A stretch of 64,000 nucleotides of DNA from Nematostella vectensis (Eukaryota; Cnidaria; Anthozoa; Actiniaria; Edwardsiidae), in NCBI RefSeq assembly GCF_932526225.1, contig NC_064038.1, positions 992,001-1,056,000 of the forward strand, read 5' to 3'. Position 1 is the first letter of the stretch, and each line of letters starts with the position of its first letter. The notes below the pieces were generated by a model. It was not told the DNA's origin, searched no databases, and saw only the letters and a list, made by a program, of their open reading frames with translations. A program made the translations under genes and the position numbers. This document shows positions 1-10,600 of this stretch, piece after piece.

Positions 1-188
1 TTTGACGTGGCGGGCGTAGTCATGTCTTTGTTTCTTTTGGCTTGAATCGCCACTCAAATAGTCATGCGAGTTTTTGGTGCAATTAGCTTATTGTAATTAA
101 ATACAATTATCCGTTGTACAGTCGCAGAGAGTGACTGCCGGTAACTACGGACTCACTTGGAAAGTGTCAAGTAGCTCTCAAATAAGGA

Positions 189-375
189 CGAGTCTATCCC
201 GAAAAGCACAAAGTCGCTTGGGAATAGTAGCGAGTCTATCCCGAAAAGCACAAAGTCGTTCAGGAATAGTAGCGAGTCTATCCCGAAAAGCACAAAAGAC
301 GCTCGAAAATAGTAGCGAGTCTATCCCGAATAGTACAAATTCGCTCGGGAATAGTAGCGAGTTTATATCAAGAAA
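189..375. repeat. 42-bp minisatellite, about 4.5 copies
   Basis: The motif GAGTCTATCCCGAAAAGCAC recurs with a 42-bp period (about 190, 232, 274, 316), with substitutions in the later copies. It lies in the presumed first intron of the GH27 paralogue. Because 42 is divisible by three, both strands stay open and give short spurious reading frames. No splice site of a known exon lies in the unit. Confidence 0.8.
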
Positions 376-544
376 AGCACCAAGTTCCAATCGGACTGAA
401 ACCGGTTTGTGTTGGGAGGTTTTTTTCCCCGAACTAAGAGGCTAATGGTCCATAGGTTAGGTTCAGGCTAGGCTTCCTTGAGCGATAAAGAGTGATTAGA
501 ATAGAAACAAAAAGAATTCACACTTTATATGACAATTGACTTAC

Positions 545-632
545 TAGGGGGCGTCCGGGCGAGTCCGTTGTCCAAGGCCGTCGTATGTGCGGAGAGAAAG
601 AAGAGCAAGAGAAACATAGCTAATGGCGCCAT
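545..632 (-). CDS. GH27 alpha-galactosidase/NAGA paralogue, first exon only (gene leaves the window)
   Basis: Reading the minus strand from ATG at 632 gives 29 codons plus one base, then a GTAAGT donor at 544. The peptide starts MAPLAMFLLLFFLSAHTTA, a hydrophobic signal peptide, followed by LDNGLARTPP. That decapeptide is the mature N-terminus typical of animal alpha-galactosidase A and alpha-N-acetylgalactosaminidase. The complete GH27 gene at 18818-39827 has [10 protein letters not shown] in the same place, with the splice donor at the same codon position (after the A of the next ATG). The rest of the gene would lie left of base 1; exon 2 (MGW...) is not found in 1-544. It should encode a lysosomal retaining glycosidase. 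The gene faces away from the coiled-coil gene starting at 1698, the same arrangement as at 39.8-40.0 kb. Whether the missing part is intact cannot be seen. Confidence 0.8.
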
Positions 633-1338
633 TTTGCATGGAGATAATAGGAATTCTAGCAACGCAGTTCACAAAGCGTGAAAGAAAAAGAGAGAAAATA
701 AACAAAGTGTGTTGATCATTTGAACGCCAGTAATAATCCCCGTGAACAGGTGATGCTGGTGAATTCTCATTAAGATCAAAACATTGGCCAGCTATTAGAA
801 CCGCTTAATTCATCAATGTATTTATGGAAATAGTTTAAATTAGCGATGAATCATATGAATAAGGTTGTTACTCCCATCGTCACTTTTAGGTCTACACAAA
901 AAACGGGAAAATAACGGCTGAAAAGAAACAATTGGAAGAGAAAACAAATAATGGCTCGTAAGAAATAAAGTAGAAAAAATTTCGTTATTTCACGCTTGAT
1001 ATTATTTCAGACAATGAATCAAATTGAGGCGTCAACCAGCGCGTGAAAGAATATATAAATAAACATTTTATAGCATTGGATATCATTTCACGACATTCCT
1101 CTGCAATGCTCAATATAATTTTTTATTTTTTTATTTTATGACAACTACTTCTGATAAAAATGGCACACGCTGATTGGCTATTGAGCGGGCTGGATCCAGC
1201 CGCGGGAGCTACACAAAAACACTCCAGACCCGGATTATTAGAGATAATTATATATAAGGTTAGCATCAATCTATATCTTCTGCCTCCATTAGGAATATTA
1301 TTTTTTTGTTCTTAGCATTATCACTGCACGGACGATCA

Positions 1339-1531
1339 ACACTAGCGCGTAAAACCACGTGACTTTCCATAGCGCGCGCTAGTAACTATAGCAACGATGT
1401 TCTCGCGCAATTGTGACGTCATAAGTATCGACACTAGCGCGTGAAACCACGTGACTTCCCAAAGCGCGCGCTAGTAACAATAGCAACGATGTCCTCGCGC
1501 AATTGTGACGTCATAAGTATCGACACTAGCG
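1339..1531. promoter_or_regulatory. Duplicated 92-bp promoter block with X-box, E-box and CRE motifs
   Basis: Two 92-bp copies (1339-1430, 1431-1522) and a 9-bp third start ACACTAGCG. Each copy has CACGTG (1356-1361; 1448-1453), a CRE TGACGTCA (1414-1421; 1506-1513) and an RFX-type X-box. GTAACTATAGCAAC at 1382-1395 fits GTHNYYATRRNAAC fully; the second, at 1474-1487, has one mismatch. The block ends about 165 bp before the first ATG of the plus-strand coiled-coil gene at 1698 and 700 bp from the divergent GH27 exon, so it probably serves one or both. The promoter role is inferred; the motifs are seen. Confidence 0.55.
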
Positions 1532-1697
1532 TTTTCAGTTTGCTATTTGATCGCTGATTATTCTTGATTCTAGCATTCAACTTTATTTCATCGCCTTATT
1601 TCTCAATACAACGTTATTGGCACAAAGAAGCCTACAAGGACTATTGATTTACTTGAAGATAAGGACCCGTAATGTAATGAGCTAAAGATACGAGTGA

Positions 1698-4600
1698 ATG
1701 GCAACGGAAGAAAGTGATGAGGAGTTGGTGCAAGATAAGAAAGGTGAGTCGCCCAACTGACGATGCTGATGATGATGATGCGGGTAGAAGATCTTAGGAA
1801 TCTCATTCATGCCTTTTATTTTGAGGTACTAGGCCTTTTCTTGTATGTCGAGGTGCCATGTCATATCATATCGAAATATAAGATGTATTATTATATGGCT
1901 ACGATAGTACGCGCGCTGTGATTGGCTAATTTGTAGTCGTGACATTCCCGTATTGCCCGTCTGAGGGCATTACGGAATTCCGTATTGCCCTACGAAAATT
2001 TTTTCACAATCTTCTGTTTTTTTGTATTTTTTTTCCACCTTCAAACTGCAAAACGAGCGACAGCGAACATTCGAGTAGCGAATTCTAACACCCAGAAGAA
2101 ACAGAAATGTTTAATCAGCGGGCCGTCTTTTTTCGTATTCGGAGCGGGACATTTTGTGAGCTTTTTTGTGTTGCTTTGTTCGGTTGCACGAATTCCGCTA
2201 AAACAAAATCGACCAAAAAACCAAAGCCACCAAAAACAAAAACAAGAAACAAACAAGTCTTAAAGTTGATAATGGGAGAGGACGAGTACTTTGAGTCGGA
2301 GTTTTATTATCCTGAAGAGATAGAAGAGGAAAATTTTGACACAAAGAGAAACAATAAGATCACGAGCCGCCACCGATAGCCAAGAAGTACAGAGCTTAAG
2401 TTATTTATATCGGATAAACAAACAAATGGATAAATAACAAGGGGTGTAAAGACCCAGAAAAGTCTCTTTAAGATAAGTACTACCTGTTATTTGTGAATGC
2501 AATATTTCCATCAAATTAAAAAGCAGCACAAAGCGATTGGCCTTTTCATTTTACTTCAAAAGTTTGTTCTCTACTACCGAGGAGTTTTCGAACTAAACAG
2601 TGCATTCATGCCGTGAAGACTGACAACAGCTTTCTTTGTTATTGTTTGGATCAACTTCACCTATGATAAAAACTGTAGCTTCCAAAAGTCGTCCAATTAA
2701 CTTACTTGTTAACAATCCTTTTACTCGTTTACATTTTTTATTTGGCAGCGCGCCAGTGTTTCTTGTTTTCCCGCCTTTTTGAAATCGATTGACAAACTAA
2801 TCGATATTCGCGCGAAAGCGAAAGTTGATTTGTTTTCTTGTCATTTTTATTTTAAAAAGCCATATAATTAACAACTTACTAACCTCGACCGTTCGGTCAT
2901 ACCGGGAAATATCAAACCTCGGCTTTGGCGCATCGACTTCGCAAAGCCTCGGTCGATACGCCAAAGCCTCAGTTTGATATTTCCCGGCATGACCTCACTC
3001 TCGGTTAGTAAGTAGTTAGCATAGCACCTTATAATACAAGATATGGCCTAACACCTAGAAATATAAGATATGGCATAGCACTTTAACTTTAAAGTTTAAG
3101 TTAAAATATAAGATATGGCATAGCACTTTAACTTTAAAGTTTAAGTTAAAGTGCTATGCTACATCTTATATTTCAAAGTGCTATGCCATCTCTTATATTT
3201 GGAAGTGCTATGTCATATCTTATATCTCGAGATACGAACATGTTTAAGTGGAGTTTGTTGGGAGGGCAAACGAATAGGTTTAAGTGGAGTTTGTTGGGAA
3301 GGCAAACGAACATGTTTAAGCGGAGTTTGTTGGGAGGGCAAACGAACATGTTTAAGTGGAGTTTGTTGGGAGGGCGTACAAACATGTTTGAGTGGAGTTT
3401 GTTGGGAGGGCATACGAACATGTTTGAGTGGAGTATGTTTGTCCGTAGAGGGTCCTTTCCAAAGAGAGAAAGATGACGAGCAGAAACTCGACGAAAGAGA
3501 AAAAACAAGCCAACCACGGATAGAAAATTCAGGCAACACACAGGCAACAACAACCAACACACACGCAACAAGCAATACGCCTAAATCGACAAGCAACACA
3601 CCATTGTCGAAAATGGCTGATACCTCTAAAGATCAGAAAGGCCAGAATAAGAACGAAGAATCTATTAAAATCCGGAAAGGAAAGAATGAGGCTAAAAATA
3701 GTGAGACTTTGGAGAGAAGTGCGGCGAGTGAAATAGCAGAAAAACCGAAGGGAAGAGAGTCTAAATTTGAGGAAACCATGGCGCAAGTTGGCGAATTCGA
3801 GGAAGTAAACGAGGAAGGAACCCAACAGGAAAAGAACGAAGGTGACAATGGACCCCTTGCAACTCATGGTGAAGCATTTTCTGCCACATCAAATGGGAGA
3901 GAGGAGCATGACGAATCCAAACAAGATGACTATTGCAGCAGCGAGAACGAAAAATCAGGAGAATCTTCGGGTGTTGAAGCGACGAGTAGCGGTAAAGAGA
4001 GTAATAGCGGGGACCTTGTGGCGGAAGATGTTCCAGAACTCAACAAACCCTGGTAAGGCTTAGAGAACCCTTGGGCACACCATGGGTTAGGTATACCATA
4101 CCATGCTTCATTTGAAGCCGTGTAAATAGGAACTAATAGAGGCAACATAGATCACGCCAATCGACCTTGACTAAGTTTTATAAAAAAATGTTCCTCTACA
4201 CACATTTTGGTGAGACTAATAGTAGCTAACAGGAGTGTGTGTATGTGTGTGTTGGAGAATCTAAACAAAACCTAGTGGTGAGGCTTTGCTTAATTGTGTA
4301 AATAATTAATGAATTCACATTGATTATCATGGAAATAAAAGAATGGAGTATAAAATGAAGTATAAGAATGCTTTTCTGTTGCCCAGGCCTCCTCTCCTTG
4401 CTGAGTACAAGGGAAAAGCCCGCTCGTTCAGCGACACTTCGCCGCACAGACGGATCTTAGAGGTCACTGAAAGGGTGCGGTCTTGTCGCAGCTATATGCT
4501 ACTCCCACACATGACTGACGCAGACGAAATTAAAAATCGGCGAGAAAACGAGTCTTGTACTCCGCGGCTACACCAGAGCTTTAGCTGGATGAGCATGCCC

Positions 4601-7600
4601 CACTTCTCAGGCAACGACAGGGACAATGACTACCCCACGGTGTCCGTGATGGCACTGGCGGACGTACAGGTAAACCACGTGATCATCGCGTGGTAATATA
4701 TGACTACCCCACGGTGTCCGTGATGGCACTGGCGGACGTACAGGTAAACCACGTGATCATCGCGTGGTAATATATGACTACCCCACGGTATCCGTGATGG
4801 CACTGGCGGACGTACAGGTAAACCACGTGATCATCGCGTGGTAATATATGACTACCCCACGGTGTCCGTGATGGCACTGGCGGACGTACAGGTAAACCAC
4901 GTGATCATCGCGTGGTAATATATGACTACCCCACGGTGTCCGTGATGGCACTGGCGGACGTACAGGTAAACCACGTGATCATCGCGTGGTAATATATGAC
5001 TACCCCACGGTGTCCGTGATGGCACTGGCGGACGTACAGGTAAACCACGTGATCATCGCGTGGTAATATATGACTACCCCACGGTGTCCGTGATGGCACT
5101 GGCGGACGTACAGGTAAACCACGTGATCATCGCGTGGTAATATATGACTACCCCACGGTGTCCGTGATGGCACTGGCGGACGTACAGGTAAACCACGTGA
5201 TCATCGCGTGATAATACACGACTACCCCACGGTGTCCGTGATGGCACTGGCGGACGTTAAGTCAAACCACGTGATCATTTCGTGACAATTACATATATAC
5301 ACAATAATATCTTGCGAGCGTCTTATCATAGTGATCATTTTAGGGCAGCGACGATGCAATCATCTCTGATAACAACGATAGAACAAAAAACGCGGAGGAC
5401 TCATCGTGTGACCCTGAAGAGTCGGAGAGTTCAGAATCACTAGTCAAGGAGAAGGCTCTCCAGATATGGGAGCGGGGAATGGGGCGGACAAGATCGCTGT
5501 CTGAGCCCTCGGTCCCTAGCGGTCCAATAGATGAAGGGACTGACAGGGAAGATGGACACGATGGAAGGAGGCCACGATCTTTCAGCTTGGAGAGTTATGA
5601 CAAAATGAAGCAGCCACCAGGAAACCGGCAATTCCAGGTAAGGCGTGCCCAGTCATAGTCCAAAAATGACAATACATAGTGGCAATGAATAAGAAGCCTT
5701 CAAACAAATGTTTGTTCCAAGCTGTTCCAAGCAGTAGATATCTAGGAATACGCCCGTTGCGAAAAGGTTTGGCAGTATGTGCAAACGAGTCCTGGTTGAA
5801 ATAGGATAACCAGAAAGACTACAGACAAGCGATGGTGTGTTAGGCGTGGTGAAGACAAGCTATAAATGAACACAAGGTTGAACCACTCTGTTTTACAGAG
5901 GCGTACAACACACTTTTTCAACCTTGTGTTCATTTATAGCTGGTCGAAATTAGAAAAGGTGTGGGAATATGGACAGGATAACAAAAAGTCACGCATGCGC
6001 ACTATAGAAAAATGCAATGCAGAGGAACAATTTGGGCATGATTGAATTCGCGACTCGCACTTTGACTACTTCGCATGCGTGACATTTTTTTTAAAAATCT
6101 TGTCGGCAATATATGCAAATAAGTCCCGGTTGCAACAACATTAGTAAATCCTTTCTCGACTATCCAAACTGCTTTAGGCAAAGATTGTCAAAGCATTTTA
6201 GGAATCGAATGTGGGCATCATTTCCAGTAGAGTCGTCCCTGTTTCAGACAACACTTGGCAGTCTTGACGAGGACGGCACGGAGGACAAGCAGAGTCTCGA
6301 GGACGTGACCAGGACTAAGCCATCATCGATTCTTCTACTCGCCGAGAACACGGATTTCGAATCTGATGAGTCACCCGAACAGGAAATGGCGATTGAGAGA
6401 CACAACTCAAACGACGAAGTACTAACTCGCTGGACTCGGCATGAGGGTAAACAAGGTAAGATATAACTCACAGAATTTACCTAAAAGGATGAGTGCCAGC
6501 AGTGAGCACGTAAAATGTGTTTTTGTCACCAAGACATTTGTGTGAACCAATCTGTAGCCCATTCTTTAACAACATTTTAGTAAACTAAATTATTTGGGAA
6601 ACGGGGCAATGGCTGGTGTCACTACCTTCAGTGGCAGTGCGTACACACAAACTCACAGTCAGCCATCATTCTCTGTCTATAGCGACATGCTGTCAGTTGC
6701 ATGTATGTAAAATGCGAGAAGCCGTCTGTGTCTTTAGCGACATGTTGTCAGTTGCATGTATGTAAAATGCCTAAGGCCGTCTGTGTGTATAGTGAAATGT
6801 AGTCAGTTGCATGTATGTAAAATGCGTGAAGCCGTCTGTGTCTATAGCGACATGTTGTCAGTTGCATGTATGTAAAATGCGTGAAGCCGTCTGTGTGTAT
6901 AGCGACATTTTGTCAGTTGCATGTATGTAAAATGCGTAAAGCCGTCTGTGTGTATAGCGACATGCTGTCAGTTGCATGTATGTAAAATGCGTGAAGCCGT
7001 CTGTATCTATAGCGACATGTTGTCAGTTGCATGTATGTAAAATGCGTAAAGCCGTCTGTGTGTATAGCGACATGTTGTCAGTTGCATGTATGTAAAATGC
7101 GTGAAGCCGTCTGTATCTATAGCGACATATTGTCAGTTGCATGTATGTAAAATGTGTTAAGCCGTCTGTGTCTATAGCGACATGTTGTCAGTTGCATGTA
7201 TGTAAAATGCGTGAAGCCGTCTGTGTCTATAGCGACATGCTGTCAGTTGCATGTATGTAAAATGGTGGAACCGTCTGTGTGTATAGTGAAATGTAGTCAG
7301 TTGCATGTATGTAAAATGCGTGAAGCCGTCTGTGTCTATAGCGACATGTTGTCAGTTGCATGTACGTAAAATGCGTGAAGCCGTCTCTGTCTATAGCGAC
7401 ATGTTGTCAGTTACATGTATGTAAAATGCGTGAAGCCGTCTGTGTCTATAGCGACATGTTGTCAGTTGCATGTATGTAAAATGCGTGAAGCCGTCTGTGT
7501 GTATAGCGACATTTTGTCAGTTGCATGTACGTAAAATGCGTGAAGCGACATTTTGTCAGTTACATGTATGTAAAATGCGTAAAGCCGTCTGTGTGTATAG

Positions 7601-10600
7601 CGACATGTTGTCAGTTGCATGTATGTAAAATGTGTGAAGCCGTCTGTGTGTATAGCGACATGTTGTCAGTTGCATGTATGTAAAATGCGTGAAGCCGTCT
7701 GTGTCTATAGCGACATGTTGTCAGTTACATGTATGTAAAATACGTGAAGCCGTCTGTGTGTATAGCGACATGTTGTCAGTTGCATGTATGTAAAATGTGT
7801 GAAGCCGTCTGTGTGTATAGCGACATGTTGTCAGTTGCATGTATGTAAAATGCGTGAAGCCGTCTGTGTCTATAGCGACATGTTGTCAGTTGCATGTATG
7901 TAAAATGCGTGAAGCCGTCTGTATCTATAGCGACATGTTGTCAGTTGCATGTATGTAAAATGCGTAAAGCCGTCTGTGTCTATAGCGACATGTTGTCAGT
8001 TGCATGTGTGTAAAGTGCGTGAAGCCGTCTGTGTGTGTAGCGACATGTTGTCAGTTGCATGTATGTAAAATGTGTGAAGCCGTCTGTGTCTATAGCGACA
8101 TGCTGTCAGTTGCATGTATGTAAAATGCGTGAAGCCGTCTGTGTCTATAGCGACATGTCAGTTGCATGTATGTAAAATGTGTGAAGCCGTCTGTGTCTAT
8201 AGCGACATGTTGTCGGCTGCACATCAGAGCCGTGTGTGTCTCTACTGAGATTTACTGACATAAACTGATACCTTGACATGTCTCTACTGAGATTTACTGA
8301 CATAAACTGATACCTTGACATGTCTCTACTGAGATTTACTGACATAAACTGATACCTTGACATGTCTCTACTGAGATTTACTGACATAAACTGATACCTT
8401 GACATCGTTTATGTGTTTGACAGGTGCGAATCCGTCCCGCCGGGCAAGTGATCCAAGCAAGATAGCGGAGTGCATGGAGTCGAGGCACTCTCGTAGTGAG
8501 TCTGTACTAGCGCTTGTGGATGAAGTGACGCAAGACGTCATGGTAAGGACATCTGCAGATTCAATGGTAACCAACTCTCAAAAAATTATGAAGATCCCAA
8601 AAACATCCTCAAATAAAAACGAGAAACACATATTGTATTCACATACTTTCCCTTTAGCCTGGTTTTGTCCATAAACCAAATCTTCTGCTAAAGAACACTT
8701 CCCCCCAACTCCTATGGGCCAAGCCCTGGGTAGCAGAGTTGAGAGAGTTGTATACTTGCTCGAGAAAAGGGGGGGCGGTAATGATCCCCTCTCTCTTTCC
8801 GACTGCATAGGCACCCCCCCGCAATCTAGTTTTGGCCCTAACATTTCCTGAAAAAGGTGTCTTAAATCGGCCCTAACATTTCCTGAAAAAGGTGTCTTAA
8901 ATCTTCAAGATGGCGGCCAGCGGTAGCACGTTCAGCAACTTTAGCGAGGCAGACTCCGAAGAGTCACGTCACGTGATCGATCCCATCAACTACTGGCGGG
9001 GAAAGATACCGTCTCGCTTGCGCATTCGCCGAACTACCCTAGCCACAGGAAGTCCAATGCGCGAGTCTACTCAATACGCGACCCAAATTGAGAAACAGGC
9101 GTTCAGTAAAATAAGTCAATGGAAAGAGGACTTCGCACTTAAACTGGACGACGTGCTTAGCAAAGGTGAGATTTCTAGAGATCTATCAGGACCACTGTCT
9201 GGTCTCTGACCTTCTTCTCGGTTTTCCTGTTGTCGATGTATACTTTAGCCACGTCGAGTGGATACTCTTACCACGTAAACATTTTTTTCAAAGGCTATAA
9301 AAACAAGACAAATGAAGAGAAGAAAAGTACCAAACCGAAAGTTATAAACGTACCAATGAATCTCTCTGAGGCGGAGCTTAAAACGATGCGGAAGAAAATG
9401 GTGCTTGAGCTGAAAAGGAAGTCAGTATCAGGAGAACTTCCCTTGATGCTGTCAAGTTTCGAATCCCGTCGTAGTACCAGTAGCGCCTCGAGCATCCCCT
9501 CCCCACCCTCACCCCCTAGGGTCGCACGTATCGTGCGCTCGAGCGGCAAAGACGTGAAGGATCTTCAAGGGAACTTGATCCAAGAGTTGAGACGAGTATC
9601 CGTCGCAGAGAGTGGGGATAGTGACATGGTTCCATCAAAGCTGCTTAAAAGGCTACGTGCCATGCAACAAGCAAGCCTTGAAGGCCAGAGTGATCACAGG
9701 GAAAGCACCTCAACGGAGAGCGTGCAAGTAGCTCGACCAACCAAGCTGATCTCCCCGACGCTATCCTCGAGTCATGGGCTCGGCCGGGTGGTTATGAACA
9801 AGGAAAAAATACAAGAGTTATTGCTCTGGCATGACCAGGAAAGGGAGAGATTATTAAGTGAGATGAAAAAAATATCGGGCTCTTCCGATGTGCATTCACC
9901 AGCTCGAGTGGTATTTCAGGGCGCAGAACTCGAGAAAGTGTTTCGGTCCCTACAAGTGATGATGGATACCATCTTCAAAGAGACCATTCAAAGGCTTCGC
10001 GGATCAGACAGCGAGAAATCTGAGAACGAGCAAGGTGAGGATAACAGTGAGACGGCAGGGAAATTAGAAGATGACGTCTCTAAAGGATCTGGAAAAAGGA
10101 AGGAAATGAGAGCATCGGAGGTAGCGATAAGTGGGAAGGAGAAAACGGGGGACAGTGAAACAGGACAGGATCGTGCAAAGGGTAAGCCGGTAAGACCTTC
10201 AAGGAGAAAGAGGAAGGCCAAAGTACAAATGCAAGCAGACTCGTCCCAAGAGAGTGATTCTCCTGTTAGTGCTACCAAAGCGAACGGCAAAGATGAGACG
10301 TCAGCCACGTTTAGAAGCAAGATCCCACGTTTTAATGTGTTCAAAGGCAAGCAAGAGAAAGCTCAAGGCATAGAAACAAACTACATTTTACAGCAGTCAG
10401 CAAATGGTACAAGTGAGGCCACCAGTGACGCATCAACTAAAAACAGGAACTCAACTCAGCCACAGGTAGGACTAACAAGAGTTAGGGTTTTGGGGGAGCT
10501 TGAAATTCAACTTAATCGAAATATTATTTCCTGTAATCTACAGATTCTAAGACGTGGAAACAATGAGCTTTTGAAGCTGCGTTTTTTTTACCCAATTGAT

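Noticed and set aside
2107-2379. Frame ending MGEDEYFESEFYYPEEIEEE...
   Set aside because: Acidic and protein-like, but without usable donor or acceptor sites or a recognised family, inside intron 1 of the coiled-coil gene.
3151-3466. N-terminal extension of the exon 2 frame upstream of the acceptor
   Set aside because: This part is the palindrome cluster and 36-bp array translated; joining from exon 1 at 3467 gives a better supported start.
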